Of a stretch of 48,183 nucleotides of DNA, positions 20,773 through 30,538 are shown in pieces. The notes below the pieces were generated by a model, which was given only the letters and a program-made list of their open reading frames with translations, ran no database searches and was not told the DNA's origin. The stretch comes from Candidatus Cryptobacteroides intestinipullorum. Its GTDB lineage: Bacteria > Bacteroidota > Bacteroidia > Bacteroidales > UBA932. The number at the start of each line of letters is the position of its first letter. The first letter of the stretch is position 1. The stretch spans positions 1 through 48,183 of the forward strand of contig DVIP01000185.1 of NCBI GenBank assembly GCA_018711225.1, in the 5' to 3' direction. Made by a program: the position numbers and the translations under genes.

Positions 20773-22671
20773 ATGAAAAGAATCTTTAATATTATTTTTA
20801 TTATAACTGCGGTCATATCCGCTGTGGCCGTATCTTCATGCACCAAGGAGGAAAAAACCGGTTCTGATGACGGAGGAATCAGCAATATCAGGAACCCGTG
20901 GGAGGGGGACAAGGTTTTGGGCACAGGCGAGACTGTCTCTATTTCATTTGATGCCGCATCTTCATGGGAAGCGGAAATCTCGACTTCCGACGGAGGGGAC
21001 TGGGCGCAGCTCGGTTCCCAGACCAACAATACTTCTGCCGGACGCGGGACCGTGAGGGTGTATATTGAAGAGAATCAGGGAGACGAACGTTCCGTGGATG
21101 TATATGTTACAGTCAGCGGCTATGAGAGAACGCTCCTTTGTACTCTTGTGCAGGCTCAGGGAGATTCGCAGTTCAGCCGCGGTCTTAATACTCAGATGGA
21201 CACCTATCTTCGCGCCAATTATCTGTGGAACAAGGAATATACTGAACTTTCGGAAAACGGTGACATTGATCTGAATGTGAACTGGTCGGAATTCCTTTCC
21301 ACTAATCTCGTGAAACTCGGCGATGTCAATATAGAGGACGGCGGTATTTACAGGGAACTTTATGGAAATGCCGGGGAACGTTATATCTATTCATATATAA
21401 ATGAAGTGACATCTACCAGGGCGCCGGGCGTACAGACCAGGGCATATTCCATGACGGGATTGGGCATCGGGCCTACGAATTCCATCAGATATTCCAACGA
21501 AAATGATATGATAGTTTTCGTCGTCGGTTATGTATATCCGGATTCTCCGGCATATAACGCCGGCCTGAGAAGGGGTGATATGATATATGCCGTTAACGGC
21601 ACGCAGCTGACTTCCACGAACTATTATGCTTTCCAGCAGGAACTTTATTATTCCACACAGGGAACGTATGATCTGAATTATCTCAGATTCGTGACCAACT
21701 TCGAAGACAGTACCCAGACGACGATTGACGGGAATGCTACGGTGACTGCAGGTTCGTTCGTCTATAACCCTGTCCTTTTCTTCGCTCTTCTCCAGAGTCC
21801 GGAGGATTATGAGGAGACTTTCAATATAGGGTATTTGGTGCTTGAAAGTTTCGATTTGGGAGCGCACGAATTTCTTGTGGATGCCCTTAACCAGTTCAAG
21901 AATGCAGGTATAGAAGATATGATTCTCGACTTGCGTTTCTGTCCTGGAGGCGCTCTTGACCAGAGCCGCTATCTGGCCTCGTCGATTGTCGGTACTGCAA
22001 ACCTGCAGAAAACTTTCGCGGATGTGAGGTTCAATGAAGACAGGACTGCGGAAAACCAGATATGGACATTCGAGTTCAGTGACGAGTCAAGTTCTGGAAA
22101 TCAGATCGGTGTCGGACCGGATCTCGGACTCTCGGAACTTCATGTGATATGTTCGGAGAATACTGCTTCTGCTGCGGAGGTGCTTATCAATTCGTTGAGA
22201 GGAATAAATTTCCCGGTATATCTTTACGGCAGCCGGACAGAAGGCAAGAATGTCGGAATGGAGGTACAGATTCTTTCCAACGGTTCCAGGACGTTCGAGT
22301 TTTCGCCTATAACATTCTATCCGTATAATGCCAAAGGTTTAATAGATTTTGCGGACGGTTTCGAAGCGGATTATGTGGTGAACGATCAGGATTCGGACAT
22401 GTCATCATCCGATGATATTGACTATAATTTCCCGTATGAGCCGAATGATTGGTCGAACTGGTCGATTGATCCTCCGGTATTCTGGGCATTTAACCGCATT
22501 GTATATGGTCAGAATCCGGACTGGGCTTCCGATGCAGTCGCTCCTGCTTCCAAGTCAGGAGGTCGGATCAAGATGGCTAATCAGCTGATTGACGGCAGTG
22601 TCAAGGTGCTGCATCAGACTCCGATCCGTTTGCAGCCTGGCAGATTCGGAAGTGTCATCTACAATGACTGA
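20773..22671 (+). CDS. Lipoprotein with BACON-like, PDZ and S41 peptidase domains
   Basis: Lipobox VSSCTK; VSYVYPDSPAYNAGLRRGDMIYAVNG-type PDZ (VGYVYPDSPAYNAGLRRGDMIYAVNGTQL); DMILDLRFCPGGAL; SENTASAAEVLINSL (Ser) and GSRTEGKNVGMEV (Lys). Confidence 0.82.
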   Translation: MKRIFNIIFIITAVISAVAVSSCTKEEKTGSDDGGISNIRNPWEGDKVLGTGETVSISFDAASSWEAEISTSDGGDWAQLGSQTNNTSAGRGTVRVYIEENQGDERSVDVYVTVSGYERTLLCTLVQAQGDSQFSRGLNTQMDTYLRANYLWNKEYTELSENGDIDLNVNWSEFLSTNLVKLGDVNIEDGGIYRELYGNAGERYIYSYINEVTSTRAPGVQTRAYSMTGLGIGPTNSIRYSNENDMIVFVVGYVYPDSPAYNAGLRRGDMIYAVNGTQLTSTNYYAFQQELYYSTQGTYDLNYLRFVTNFEDSTQTTIDGNATVTAGSFVYNPVLFFALLQSPEDYEETFNIGYLVLESFDLGAHEFLVDALNQFKNAGIEDMILDLRFCPGGALDQSRYLASSIVGTANLQKTFADVRFNEDRTAENQIWTFEFSDESSSGNQIGVGPDLGLSELHVICSENTASAAEVLINSLRGINFPVYLYGSRTEGKNVGMEVQILSNGSRTFEFSPITFYPYNAKGLIDFADGFEADYVVNDQDSDMSSSDDIDYNFPYEPNDWSNWSIDPPVFWAFNRIVYGQNPDWASDAVAPASKSGGRIKMANQLIDGSVKVLHQTPIRLQPGRFGSVIYND

Positions 22672-22750
22672 TTATTAATGAAAAAAACGGCGGCTTGCCT
22701 GTGAAGGTCGGATGACTGCCGATTCATAGTTCTTTATTTAAAATGCGTTT

Positions 22751-22778
22751 GAGGGTGAGAGTTTTCTCACCCTCTTTC
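22751..22778 (+). terminator. Intrinsic terminator after the S41 gene
   Basis: GAGGGTGAGA-GTTT-TCTCACCCTC followed by TTTC. Confidence 0.75.
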
Positions 22779-22837
22779 ATTTATTGCACGGAATTAATTC
22801 ATTATCTTTGTTCCACATTGACCGATGAAGAATAGTG

Positions 22838-23509
22838 ATGGAAGCGATTATTGAAGCAAAAGGAATAGAGAAGTCGTTCGGCAAACTGAAGGTCCTGAAG
22901 GGGATAGGACTGGAGGTGGGCAGGTCTGAGGTGCTGTCCATAATGGGGGCGTCGGGAGCCGGGAAGACGACGCTGCTGCAGATTCTCGGGACTCTTTCCA
23001 GGCCGGATGCCGGCACCCTTGTGATAGACGGTATAGATGTGTTGAGGCTCAACAGCCGGCTGCTCTCGCTTTTCCGCAATACGAAAATAGGTTTTGTCTT
23101 CCAGTTCCACCATCTCCTTCCGGAATTCACGGCCGAAGAAAATGTCATGATTCCTGCGCTTATTGCAGGGAAATCCGCCAGGGAGGCCAGACGCGAGACA
23201 GCGGCATTGCTGGAAGACCTGGGGTTGTCGGCAAGGGCATCGCACAAGCCTTCGGAACTTTCCGGCGGGGAACAGCAGAGGGTGGCTATCGCACGTGCGC
23301 TGATAAACCGTCCGGCAGTGATTTTCGCTGATGAGCCGTCGGGGAATCTGGACAGTGTGACCAAGAAGGAGCTGCACAGTCTTTTCTTCAGGCTCAGGGA
23401 CGAGCGCGGCCAGACATTCGTAATCGTGACCCATGATCCGGAACTGGCGGCACTGTGCGACCGCAGCCTGTATATGCGTGACGGCCTTTTCGTCGGCAAT
23501 CCGGACTGA
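22838..23509 (+). CDS. lolD: ABC transporter ATP-binding protein, LolD-like
   Basis: Walker [35 protein letters not shown]. Confidence 0.85.
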   Translation: MEAIIEAKGIEKSFGKLKVLKGIGLEVGRSEVLSIMGASGAGKTTLLQILGTLSRPDAGTLVIDGIDVLRLNSRLLSLFRNTKIGFVFQFHHLLPEFTAEENVMIPALIAGKSAREARRETAALLEDLGLSARASHKPSELSGGEQQRVAIARALINRPAVIFADEPSGNLDSVTKKELHSLFFRLRDERGQTFVIVTHDPELAALCDRSLYMRDGLFVGNPD

Positions 23510-23542
23510 TACCTGCCTGGTCCCGCAGATTTGCAATCCATC

Positions 23543-23629
23543 CGTACCGGCAGATTTGCCTTGTATCGGCAGATTATTTCGTACTGGCAGATTTGCAATC
23601 TGCCGGAATATCCGGAAACAACCGGATTG
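23543..23629 (+). repeat. REP-like composite repeat, copy bounding one side of the DUF5674-like pair
   Basis: 87 bp, differs at about 4 positions from 24428-24514. Confidence 0.88.
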
Positions 23630-23636
23630 ATACCCT

Positions 23637-23978
23637 TCAGATTTTCCTTCTTCTTGCTGCGGCTACCGCAAATTGCATAAAATATTTGTCGAAAGATGTC
23701 AGGGCATTAGAATCAGGAGAAAGGTAATTCTTACAGAATTCTTCCCGCAGTCGGCACACTTCCTCCAGCATGGCATTTCTTCCCGGTTCGTTCAGCCGGC
23801 CATATTTGATAGTCAAATCTATAAGTTCCAAAGCTCTTTCGAAAGCCATTCTGGCACGTTCGGAATTGCCTTTCATTTTCCAGGAAGATGTCCGGTATAC
23901 TTCACTGCCGATGTTTGCCATCTGTTCAAGGAAAGGCATTTTAGCCCATCTTCCGTTTTCCAACGTTTTATGCTGCAT
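23637..23978 (-). CDS. Small helical protein of unknown function, partner of the DUF5674-like gene
   Basis: PFLEQMANIGSEVYRTSSWKMKGNSERARMAFERALELIDLTIKYGR; 11-bp overlap with the upstream gene. Confidence 0.7.
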   Translation of the reverse strand: MQHKTLENGRWAKMPFLEQMANIGSEVYRTSSWKMKGNSERARMAFERALELIDLTIKYGRLNEPGRNAMLEEVCRLREEFCKNYLSPDSNALTSFDKYFMQFAVAAARRRKI

Positions 23979-24318
23979 CTTTTTTAAAATATTTGCCGAC
24001 TATTTTTATTATCTGAGACCTTGTATTGTCATTTTCTACATAACGGCTTCTATTGTCCTGCCAGGGCCGTATATTTATTAGAGAGTCAAATTCGATGAAA
24101 TTATCTGTGCCGAAATACTCCGGGTATAAATTTATTCCCCACAGACTCTCCTGTCGGGATCCATCTTCCAATAAAATCCTTTCCAAATCAGAATGAAGCT
24201 CTGAGTTGATAGCAATAATTTGTCTGTCAATATCAACGACAGCTTTGACCATATCTTCAAAGTATTCGGATGCAATGTTTTTCAACATTTCGATACTTAT
24301 TGCACTTTCAAGAATCAT
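23968..24318 (-). CDS. DUF5674-like family protein
   Basis: EDMVKAVVDIDRQIIAINSELHSDLERILLEDGSRQESLWGINLYPE...IEFDSLINIRPWQDNRSRYVE, recognised from memory of the family. ATG 24318 preferred over TTG 24360. Confidence 0.75.
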   Translation of the reverse strand: MILESAISIEMLKNIASEYFEDMVKAVVDIDRQIIAINSELHSDLERILLEDGSRQESLWGINLYPEYFGTDNFIEFDSLINIRPWQDNRSRYVENDNTRSQIIKIVGKYFKKDAA

Positions 24319-24427
24319 ATTTCTGAATTTTATACGAAGATATGAATTTTTTGGTTTCAAATAAGAGTATTCCGTTTCCGGATAATATTTTTACCTTTGC
24401 TGCAACGGATGGATGATGCGGATTTTT

Positions 24428-24575
24428 CGTACCGGCAGTCTTGCCTTGTATCGGCAGATAATTTCGTACCGGCAGATTTGCAATCTGCCGGAATATCCGG
24501 AAACAACCGGATTGCAAATCCGGTTGAACGACAATGGGTCCGGTTGAACGACAATGGGTCCGGTTGAACGACAAT
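24428..24575 (+). repeat. REP-like composite repeat with tandem GGTTGAACGACAATGGGTCC tails
   Basis: CCGGCAGATT-TGC-AATCTGCCGG and CAACCGGATT-GCA-AATCCGGTTG hairpins, then 3 tail units. Confidence 0.9.
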
Positions 24576-24644
24576 ATATGAAATGCAGGCGGAGAGACAT
24601 GCGGCAGTCTTTCCTGTCCGGAAAATGAATATGATATAATCATA

Positions 24645-25409
24645 ATGAGTGTATTCCGCTTTCGGAAATTTTCCGTGGAAAATACAGAATCCGCCATGAA
24701 GGTCAATACCGACGGCGTGTTGTTGGGAGCCTTGATGACTGTGCGGGCTTCGGACAGAATGAGCCTTGATGTCGGTACCGGTACGGGGACAATCGCCCTC
24801 ATGGCTGCACAGCGCCTTTCCGGCCTGCTCCCGGATTCCGGTATTACGCCCGGTTCTCCTGATGACGGTGGAAACGGAGTGAGAATCCTGGCCATTGACA
24901 TTGACAAACCCTCCGCTGACGAGGCTGCGAGGAATTTCTCGGCCTCTCCGTGGCCCTCTATGCTGGAGTCTTTCCATGTTTCTCTTGGGGAGTTCGGGAC
25001 AATGCGGCAGTGTACAGGCTTCGACCATATTTTTTCGAATCCCCCGTATTACGACATGTCTCTGACTGCACCGGATCCGAGAAGAAATACGGCCAGGCAT
25101 ACGGACAGCCTGTCATACAGGGAACTTGTGGAATTTGCGTCCGCGCATCTTTCCCCGGACGGCATCCTTTCCGTGATTCTTCCGGCTGATTCCCTGCTCT
25201 GGCTGACCCGCTACGCCGGGATGTACGGTCTTTACCGGTACCGTACCGTGAAAATCAGGACTACGGCCCGGAAACAGCCTTCTCGTGCCGTAGTGGAATT
25301 TCGTATGGCACGTCCTGCGGATATTCCCCCGGAAGAATTGCTTACCATCCATGATGGCAACGGGTATTCCAGTGAATATATTGCATTGACTTCAGATTTT
25401 TATATTTAG
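24645..25409 (+). CDS. trmN6: tRNA1(Val) (adenine(37)-N6)-methyltransferase-like
   Basis: FRKFSVENTESAMKVNTDGVLLGAL, LDVGTGTGTIALMAAQR, FDHIFSNPPYY. Confidence 0.85.
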   Translation: MSVFRFRKFSVENTESAMKVNTDGVLLGALMTVRASDRMSLDVGTGTGTIALMAAQRLSGLLPDSGITPGSPDDGGNGVRILAIDIDKPSADEAARNFSASPWPSMLESFHVSLGEFGTMRQCTGFDHIFSNPPYYDMSLTAPDPRRNTARHTDSLSYRELVEFASAHLSPDGILSVILPADSLLWLTRYAGMYGLYRYRTVKIRTTARKQPSRAVVEFRMARPADIPPEELLTIHDGNGYSSEYIALTSDFYI

Positions 25410-25488
25410 CCAAAATCTTGCTATCTTTGCGGATTGCTGTTTGTAGAATATCCGGTACGGTTTGCCGGCGGATGAATTGGGAAATCAT

Positions 25489-27276
25489 ATGAAAAACATA
25501 AGGAATTTCTGTATAATCGCACACATCGACCATGGAAAGAGCACTCTTGCCGACAGGATGATAGAAATCACCAAGACTCTTGCCGAGAGGGATATGGAGG
25601 CTCAGGTCCTGGATTCGATGGATCTGGAGAAGGAGAAGGGAATCACCATCAAGAGCCACGCCATCCAGATGGATTATGTCCACGGCGGGGAAAAGTATGT
25701 GTTGAACCTTATCGACACTCCGGGCCATGTGGACTTTTCATACGAGGTGTCGAGAGCCATCGCTTCCTGTGAAGGAGCGCTTCTCGTGGTGGATGCGACC
25801 CAGGGTATTCAGGCCCAGACCATTTCTAATCTGTATCTGGCGATAGAACACAATCTGGAAATCATTCCTGTCCTGAACAAGATAGATGTGGATTCCGCAA
25901 TGGTGGATGTAGTGACCGATCAGGTGGTGGATCTTCTCGGCTGCGACCCTGGCGACGTGCTTTGCGCTTCGGGAAAGACAGGACAGGGCGTGCCGGAGAT
26001 ACTGGATGCCATAGTCGAGCGTATCCCTGCCCCTAAAGGTGATCCGGAAGCCCCGCTGCAGGCCCTCATTTTCGACTCCGTGTTCAATTCTTTCCGCGGT
26101 ATCATCGCGTACTTCAAGATAATGAACGGCACCATACATAAAGGCGACAAGGTCAAGTTCTTCAATACGGGAAAGGTCTATGACGCCGATGAGGTGGGTG
26201 TCCTCAAGATGAAACTCGACCCGCGTCCTGAAATCCCTTGCGGAAGCGTGGGGTATATCATATCCGGCATAAAGACCGCTTCCGAGGTGAAGGTCGGCGA
26301 TACCATAACGCATGTGGAGAATCCGTGCCGGGAAGCCATAGCCGGTTTCGAGGAAGTCAAGCCGATGCTTTTTGCCGGCGTTTATCCTGTGGAGACGGAC
26401 CAGTATGAAGAATTGAGGTCGTCTCTCGAAAAACTCCAGCTGAACGATGCATCCCTGGTGTTCGAGCCGGAGTCTTCTCTGGCCCTCGGTTTCGGATTCC
26501 GCTGCGGATTCCTCGGACTTCTGCATCTGGAGATTATCCAGGAGCGGCTTTACCGGGAATTTAACATGGATGTCATCACCACTGTCCCGAATGTCTCGTA
26601 TAAGGTATATACCACCCAGGGAGAGATGGTGGATGTGCATAATCCTTCGGGATTGCCTGCGCCTACGCTGATCGCGAAGATTGAAGAGCCGTATATCCGT
26701 GCGCAGGTGATTTCCCGTACGGAATTCTACGGACCCATAATGAAACTCTGCCTTGACAAGAGAGGTACTCTCGTCAACCAGCACTATATCACTTCCGACA
26801 GGCTGGAACTGACGTATGACATGCCTCTTTCGGAAATCGTCTTCGATTTTTATGACAAGCTCAAGTCCATTTCCAAGGGGTATGCCTCATTTGACTATCA
26901 TCTTATAGGCTATCGGGAAGCGAAACTGGTGAAACTGGACATATTGCTTAACGGAGATCCTGCCGACGCATTGTCGAGCCTCATACATGCTGACCACGCA
27001 TACGATTTCGGCAGGAAAATATGCGAGAAACTCAAGGAGCTTATACCGAGACAGCAGTTCGATGTGGCCATACAGGCTGCCATAGGTGCCAAGATAATAG
27101 CGAGGGAGACGGTCAAGGCTGTCCGCAAGGATGTGACGGCGAAGTGCTACGGCGGAGACATATCCCGTAAGCGCAAGCTGCTGGAGAAGCAGAAACAGGG
27201 CAAGAAGAGAATGCGCCAGATAGGTACGGTGGAAGTTCCGCAGAGCGCATTCATGGCAGTCCTGAAACTGGACTGA
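25489..27276 (+). CDS. lepA: Elongation factor 4 (LepA)
   Basis: [42 protein letters not shown]-terminal LepA domain. Confidence 0.97.
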   Translation: MKNIRNFCIIAHIDHGKSTLADRMIEITKTLAERDMEAQVLDSMDLEKEKGITIKSHAIQMDYVHGGEKYVLNLIDTPGHVDFSYEVSRAIASCEGALLVVDATQGIQAQTISNLYLAIEHNLEIIPVLNKIDVDSAMVDVVTDQVVDLLGCDPGDVLCASGKTGQGVPEILDAIVERIPAPKGDPEAPLQALIFDSVFNSFRGIIAYFKIMNGTIHKGDKVKFFNTGKVYDADEVGVLKMKLDPRPEIPCGSVGYIISGIKTASEVKVGDTITHVENPCREAIAGFEEVKPMLFAGVYPVETDQYEELRSSLEKLQLNDASLVFEPESSLALGFGFRCGFLGLLHLEIIQERLYREFNMDVITTVPNVSYKVYTTQGEMVDVHNPSGLPAPTLIAKIEEPYIRAQVISRTEFYGPIMKLCLDKRGTLVNQHYITSDRLELTYDMPLSEIVFDFYDKLKSISKGYASFDYHLIGYREAKLVKLDILLNGDPADALSSLIHADHAYDFGRKICEKLKELIPRQQFDVAIQAAIGAKIIARETVKAVRKDVTAKCYGGDISRKRKLLEKQKQGKKRMRQIGTVEVPQSAFMAVLKLD

Positions 27277-27282
27277 AATGAC

Positions 27283-27316
27283 AAAACGGGTTGTCATCAC
27301 GACAACCCGTTTTATC
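27283..27316 (+). terminator. Intrinsic terminator downstream of lepA
   Basis: AAAACGGGTTGTC-ATCAC-GACAACCCGTTTT, 13-bp perfect stem. Confidence 0.85.
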
Positions 27317-27484
27317 TCTGTGGATTCCGGGATAAAATATTGCACACAATCCCGGCGTTGTGTCTCCACAGAAAGAGACGAATAAGATTCTTAACCGAGG
27401 ACAAAGATCGTTTTTTGACTTTTCCTGCAGGTTGTCTGTAGTGTTGTTTTAGCTGTTGTTTTAGTTGTTTTACGTTGTCTGGCT

Positions 27485-28396
27485 ATGAAAAGAATAAAAC
27501 CATATATTACTGCGATGCGGCTGCGGACCTTGCCGCAGTCTTTGGCAGGAGTTTCCCTCGGCCTTCTCCTGGCGACAGCCGATTACAGGGTGAATCCGTG
27601 GGTCGCGTTTTTCACCCTGCTTACTGCGGCCTTTCTGCAGATTCTTTCGAATACCGCCAATGAACTAGGCGATTTCCAGAAAGGTACAGACAGGCTGGAG
27701 GACAGGAAAGGTCCGGCCTATACCTTGTCACAGGGGCTGATATCGGAAAAGGGATACAAGGCTATGGTGATGGCATACGTCGTGTTGTCCGTAGCCAGCG
27801 GCCTGGCCATGGTGTGGTTTTCTTTCGGGACTTTTTTCAGTTACGGCGCCATTATCACACTCCTGCTGGGTTTTCTGGCTATTTCCGGTGCGGTAAAATA
27901 TACTTTGGGAAGGAATCCGTACGGGTACAAGGGGTACGGAGACCTGAATGTCTTCATTTATTTCGGAATCGTGGCGGTGCTCGGTTCGTATTTCGTGGCT
28001 GCGCATGAAATCCCCAACTGGTTTCTTCTTCTTCCGGCCGTGTCGGTCGGCTGCCTGAGTGCAGCGGTGTTGAACGTAAACAATATCAGGGATATGGAAT
28101 CGGATGCCCTTACCAGGAGGACGATTCCGGTGAGAATAGGGGAGAAAAAGGCCAAGATATACCACACGGCTCTGATTGCAATGGGATGGATTTCAATGAC
28201 AGCCTATACTTTTGTGAGGGCTTTCGACTGGTGGCATTATATGTTCGCAGTCACTCTGCCTCTTTTCCTGGTACATTTGGCGAAGGTCTGGAAAAATTCC
28301 GGCAAGGCACTTGATCCGCAGCTTCCGTTCCTGGTCATTTCGAACTTCCTGTTCTCCCTTCTGGCGGGGCTGGGTTTCGTGGTCTTCCTTATCTGA
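27485..28396 (+). CDS. menA: 1,4-dihydroxy-2-naphthoate polyprenyltransferase
   Basis: UbiA-type; AMRLRTLPQSLAGVSLG, NTANELGDFQKGTDRLEDRKGP, NNIRDMESDALTRRTIPVRIG. Confidence 0.93.
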   Translation: MKRIKPYITAMRLRTLPQSLAGVSLGLLLATADYRVNPWVAFFTLLTAAFLQILSNTANELGDFQKGTDRLEDRKGPAYTLSQGLISEKGYKAMVMAYVVLSVASGLAMVWFSFGTFFSYGAIITLLLGFLAISGAVKYTLGRNPYGYKGYGDLNVFIYFGIVAVLGSYFVAAHEIPNWFLLLPAVSVGCLSAAVLNVNNIRDMESDALTRRTIPVRIGEKKAKIYHTALIAMGWISMTAYTFVRAFDWWHYMFAVTLPLFLVHLAKVWKNSGKALDPQLPFLVISNFLFSLLAGLGFVVFLI

Positions 28397-28416
28397 CGTC
28401 CGCTTTTCCGGTATTT

Positions 28417-29115
28417 TTATCTGGTCCCGGTGTACATCCTGCAGATGCCGAATGTGAAGGCTCTGGAGCGTACCTCGGAAAAGCCGCATCTCCGCATTAT
28501 GTCCATGAAGTCTTTCGGCTTGGGAAATTTCAGGACAGATGCCGGAAGATACTTGTATGCGCCCTTTTCTCCTGACACTATACCTCCTATGGACGGCAGG
28601 ATGTGCAGGAAATAAAGCTTGTAGAGGGACCGCAATATCCTGTTTTCCGGTACTGAAAGTTCCAGAATCACCGCCTTGCCTCCAGGTTTGAGCACTCTGC
28701 GCATTTCGGAAAGGCCGAGTTCGAGGTGCTCGAAATTCCTGACGCCGAACGCCACTGACACCCTGTCGAACGTCCCGTCTCCGAACGCCAGTTTTTCGCA
28801 GTCTCCGCTTTCGGTTCTGACAATATTTCCAAGGCCTTCGCTCCTGATTTTTTCCCGGCAGACTGCCAGCATTCCTTCTGAAAGGTCAATGCCTGTGATT
28901 TTGCTGCCTTCCGCAGCTTTTCTGGCAATGGCAATGGCGAAGTCTCCGGTTCCGCAGGCTACGTCAAGTACTGTTACCGGTGAGGTTCCGGCTATTTCCC
29001 TTACTGCCTTTTTCCTCCAGCTTTTGTCTATGTCCAGGGACAGTATGTGGTTCAGCTTGTCATAGTCCGGAGCAATGCTGTCGAACATTTTCCTTACATT
29101 CTCTTTCTTTGCCAT
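28417..29115 (-). CDS. menG: Demethylmenaquinone methyltransferase (UbiE/MenG)
   Basis: MAKKENVRKMFDSIAPDYDKLNHILSLDIDKSWRKKAV; VLDVACGTGDFAIA. Confidence 0.93.
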   Translation of the reverse strand: MAKKENVRKMFDSIAPDYDKLNHILSLDIDKSWRKKAVREIAGTSPVTVLDVACGTGDFAIAIARKAAEGSKITGIDLSEGMLAVCREKIRSEGLGNIVRTESGDCEKLAFGDGTFDRVSVAFGVRNFEHLELGLSEMRRVLKPGGKAVILELSVPENRILRSLYKLYFLHILPSIGGIVSGEKGAYKYLPASVLKFPKPKDFMDIMRRCGFSEVRSRAFTFGICRMYTGTR

Positions 29116-29189
29116 ATCGGTTCCATTCAATAATTCCGGTGTCGTTTCTTTGGGTTAAGGTATGTCGTTTCCGACCCTGTGCCGTGAAA

Positions 29190-29450
29190 TCACGGTACAG
29201 GGTCAAAACCACTCCCTCCCCAGGGATGACACCTCATAAGTCTCCGGACGGTCAAGTACATTCCCTTGAACGGCCCGTGCTTCCGGAAAGCCTGCAATGC
29301 GTATTCCGAACATGTCGGTGTGAACCTGCAGGAAGCCGGCGTGAACGGTGAAATACATTTTCTGTAGAAAAGTATCAGAAACACGAACGGAAAAATTGCC
29401 GCTTTCTTCAATATTTCCTTAGTCCTTCCTGATTTCATTGCTGATGTCAT
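29190..29450 (-). CDS. yidD: Membrane protein insertion efficiency factor YidD
   Basis: [58 protein letters not shown]. Confidence 0.95.
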   Translation of the reverse strand: MTSAMKSGRTKEILKKAAIFPFVFLILFYRKCISPFTPASCRFTPTCSEYALQAFRKHGPFKGMYLTVRRLMRCHPWGGSGFDPVP

Positions 29451-29796
29451 TCAATATCCGGCCGATGGCGGAGAAAATCGCGGCGCTTTCGGAAATTTCC
29501 TTGCTGCTGTATACGAACATGATGTCTGTACCGCATCCTTCTGGCAGCAGATGTTTCTGAAGCCTGTAGCTTTCCCTTATCCTCCTTTTCAGCGTGTTCC
29601 TTTTCACGGCCCGCTTGAAGAGCTTTTTGGGGACGGATACCATTATCCTGCTGAAAGGAAGGCCGTTGTCCCTGACAAAACAATACCTTATATTCATGCA
29701 GGTGCGGAATTTTCCGTTTGCAAGAAGGTTTGCGATGTCTTTCTTGCCGTGCAGCCTTTCGTCTTTAGGCAGGGAATACTGGGGTGACGGGGACAT
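29419..29796 (-). CDS. rnpA: Ribonuclease P protein component
   Basis: [38 protein letters not shown]. Confidence 0.93.
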   Translation of the reverse strand: MSPSPQYSLPKDERLHGKKDIANLLANGKFRTCMNIRYCFVRDNGLPFSRIMVSVPKKLFKRAVKRNTLKRRIRESYRLQKHLLPEGCGTDIMFVYSSKEISESAAIFSAIGRILNDISNEIRKD

Positions 29797-30537
29797 CTAC
29801 CTGTTTTTTTCCAGATAGAGCTCGATCGCCTTGGCTACGGACGGGGCGGTGGAGGTCGGGGCGGAAATCTCAATTTCCAGACCAGCCTCTTTCATGGCCT
29901 TGACTACGGATTTCCCGTATGACACGAATTTGATATTCCCCTGTTTGAAATCAGGGAAATTCTCGTACAGAGACTTCACGTCGGAGGGATTGTAGAGGAC
30001 AATCATGTCATACGAATCCAGCGAAAGGCTTTTGAGATCCTGCGATACGGACTTTACGAATACCGCACTCTTGAAGTCCAGCCCGCTTTCCTCGAAAATC
30101 CTTGTGACATCGTTCCCTGTCGAATCTGAGGTGGCAATCAGGAATTTCTCCCCCTTGTGCTTGCTGCCTATCAGGGTGATGAGTGAAGGCGCAGTGCCGT
30201 CACCGAAGAATATTTTCCTCTTTCTGTAAACTATATGTTTCTGCAGATACATCGCCACGGCCTCTGTGGTGCAGAAGTATTTCATGGTCTCGGGAATCTT
30301 GACCCTGAGTTCGCCGCAGAGGTGGAAGAAGGCGTCTATGGTGGATCTTGCAGAGAATACGATAGCCGTATAGTCAAGGATGTTCACCCTCTGTGCCCTG
30401 AACTCCCTGGAAGAGAGCGGCTCTATAGTGAAGAAGGGGACGAAATCGAACTTGACTCCATATTTCGCAGTAATGTCCGAATACGGAGAATTAGCCTTCG
30501 GGGGCTGCTGTGAAATAAGAATGCTGCTTACTGTCAT
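29797..30537 (-). CDS. hemD: Uroporphyrinogen-III synthase
   Basis: HemD-like fold pattern and Bacteroidetes gene context (DUF4271-hemD-rnpA-yidD). Confidence 0.85.
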   Translation of the reverse strand: MTVSSILISQQPPKANSPYSDITAKYGVKFDFVPFFTIEPLSSREFRAQRVNILDYTAIVFSARSTIDAFFHLCGELRVKIPETMKYFCTTEAVAMYLQKHIVYRKRKIFFGDGTAPSLITLIGSKHKGEKFLIATSDSTGNDVTRIFEESGLDFKSAVFVKSVSQDLKSLSLDSYDMIVLYNPSDVKSLYENFPDFKQGNIKFVSYGKSVVKAMKEAGLEIEISAPTSTAPSVAKAIELYLEKNR

Positions 30538-30538
30538 A

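Noticed and set aside
22777-23598. 273-aa and 244-aa minus-strand ORFs ([22 protein letters not shown]...)
   Set aside because: Antisense to lolD, with N-termini that are translations of the REP-like repeat; the DCKSAG-type peptides are repeat artefacts.
25738-26784. 348-aa minus-strand ORF
   Set aside because: Shadow ORF opposite lepA.
29419-29450. rnpA/yidD overlap as an unusual arrangement
   Set aside because: rnpA-yidD adjacency with overlap is common in bacteria; an internal ATG at 29438 reduces the overlap.
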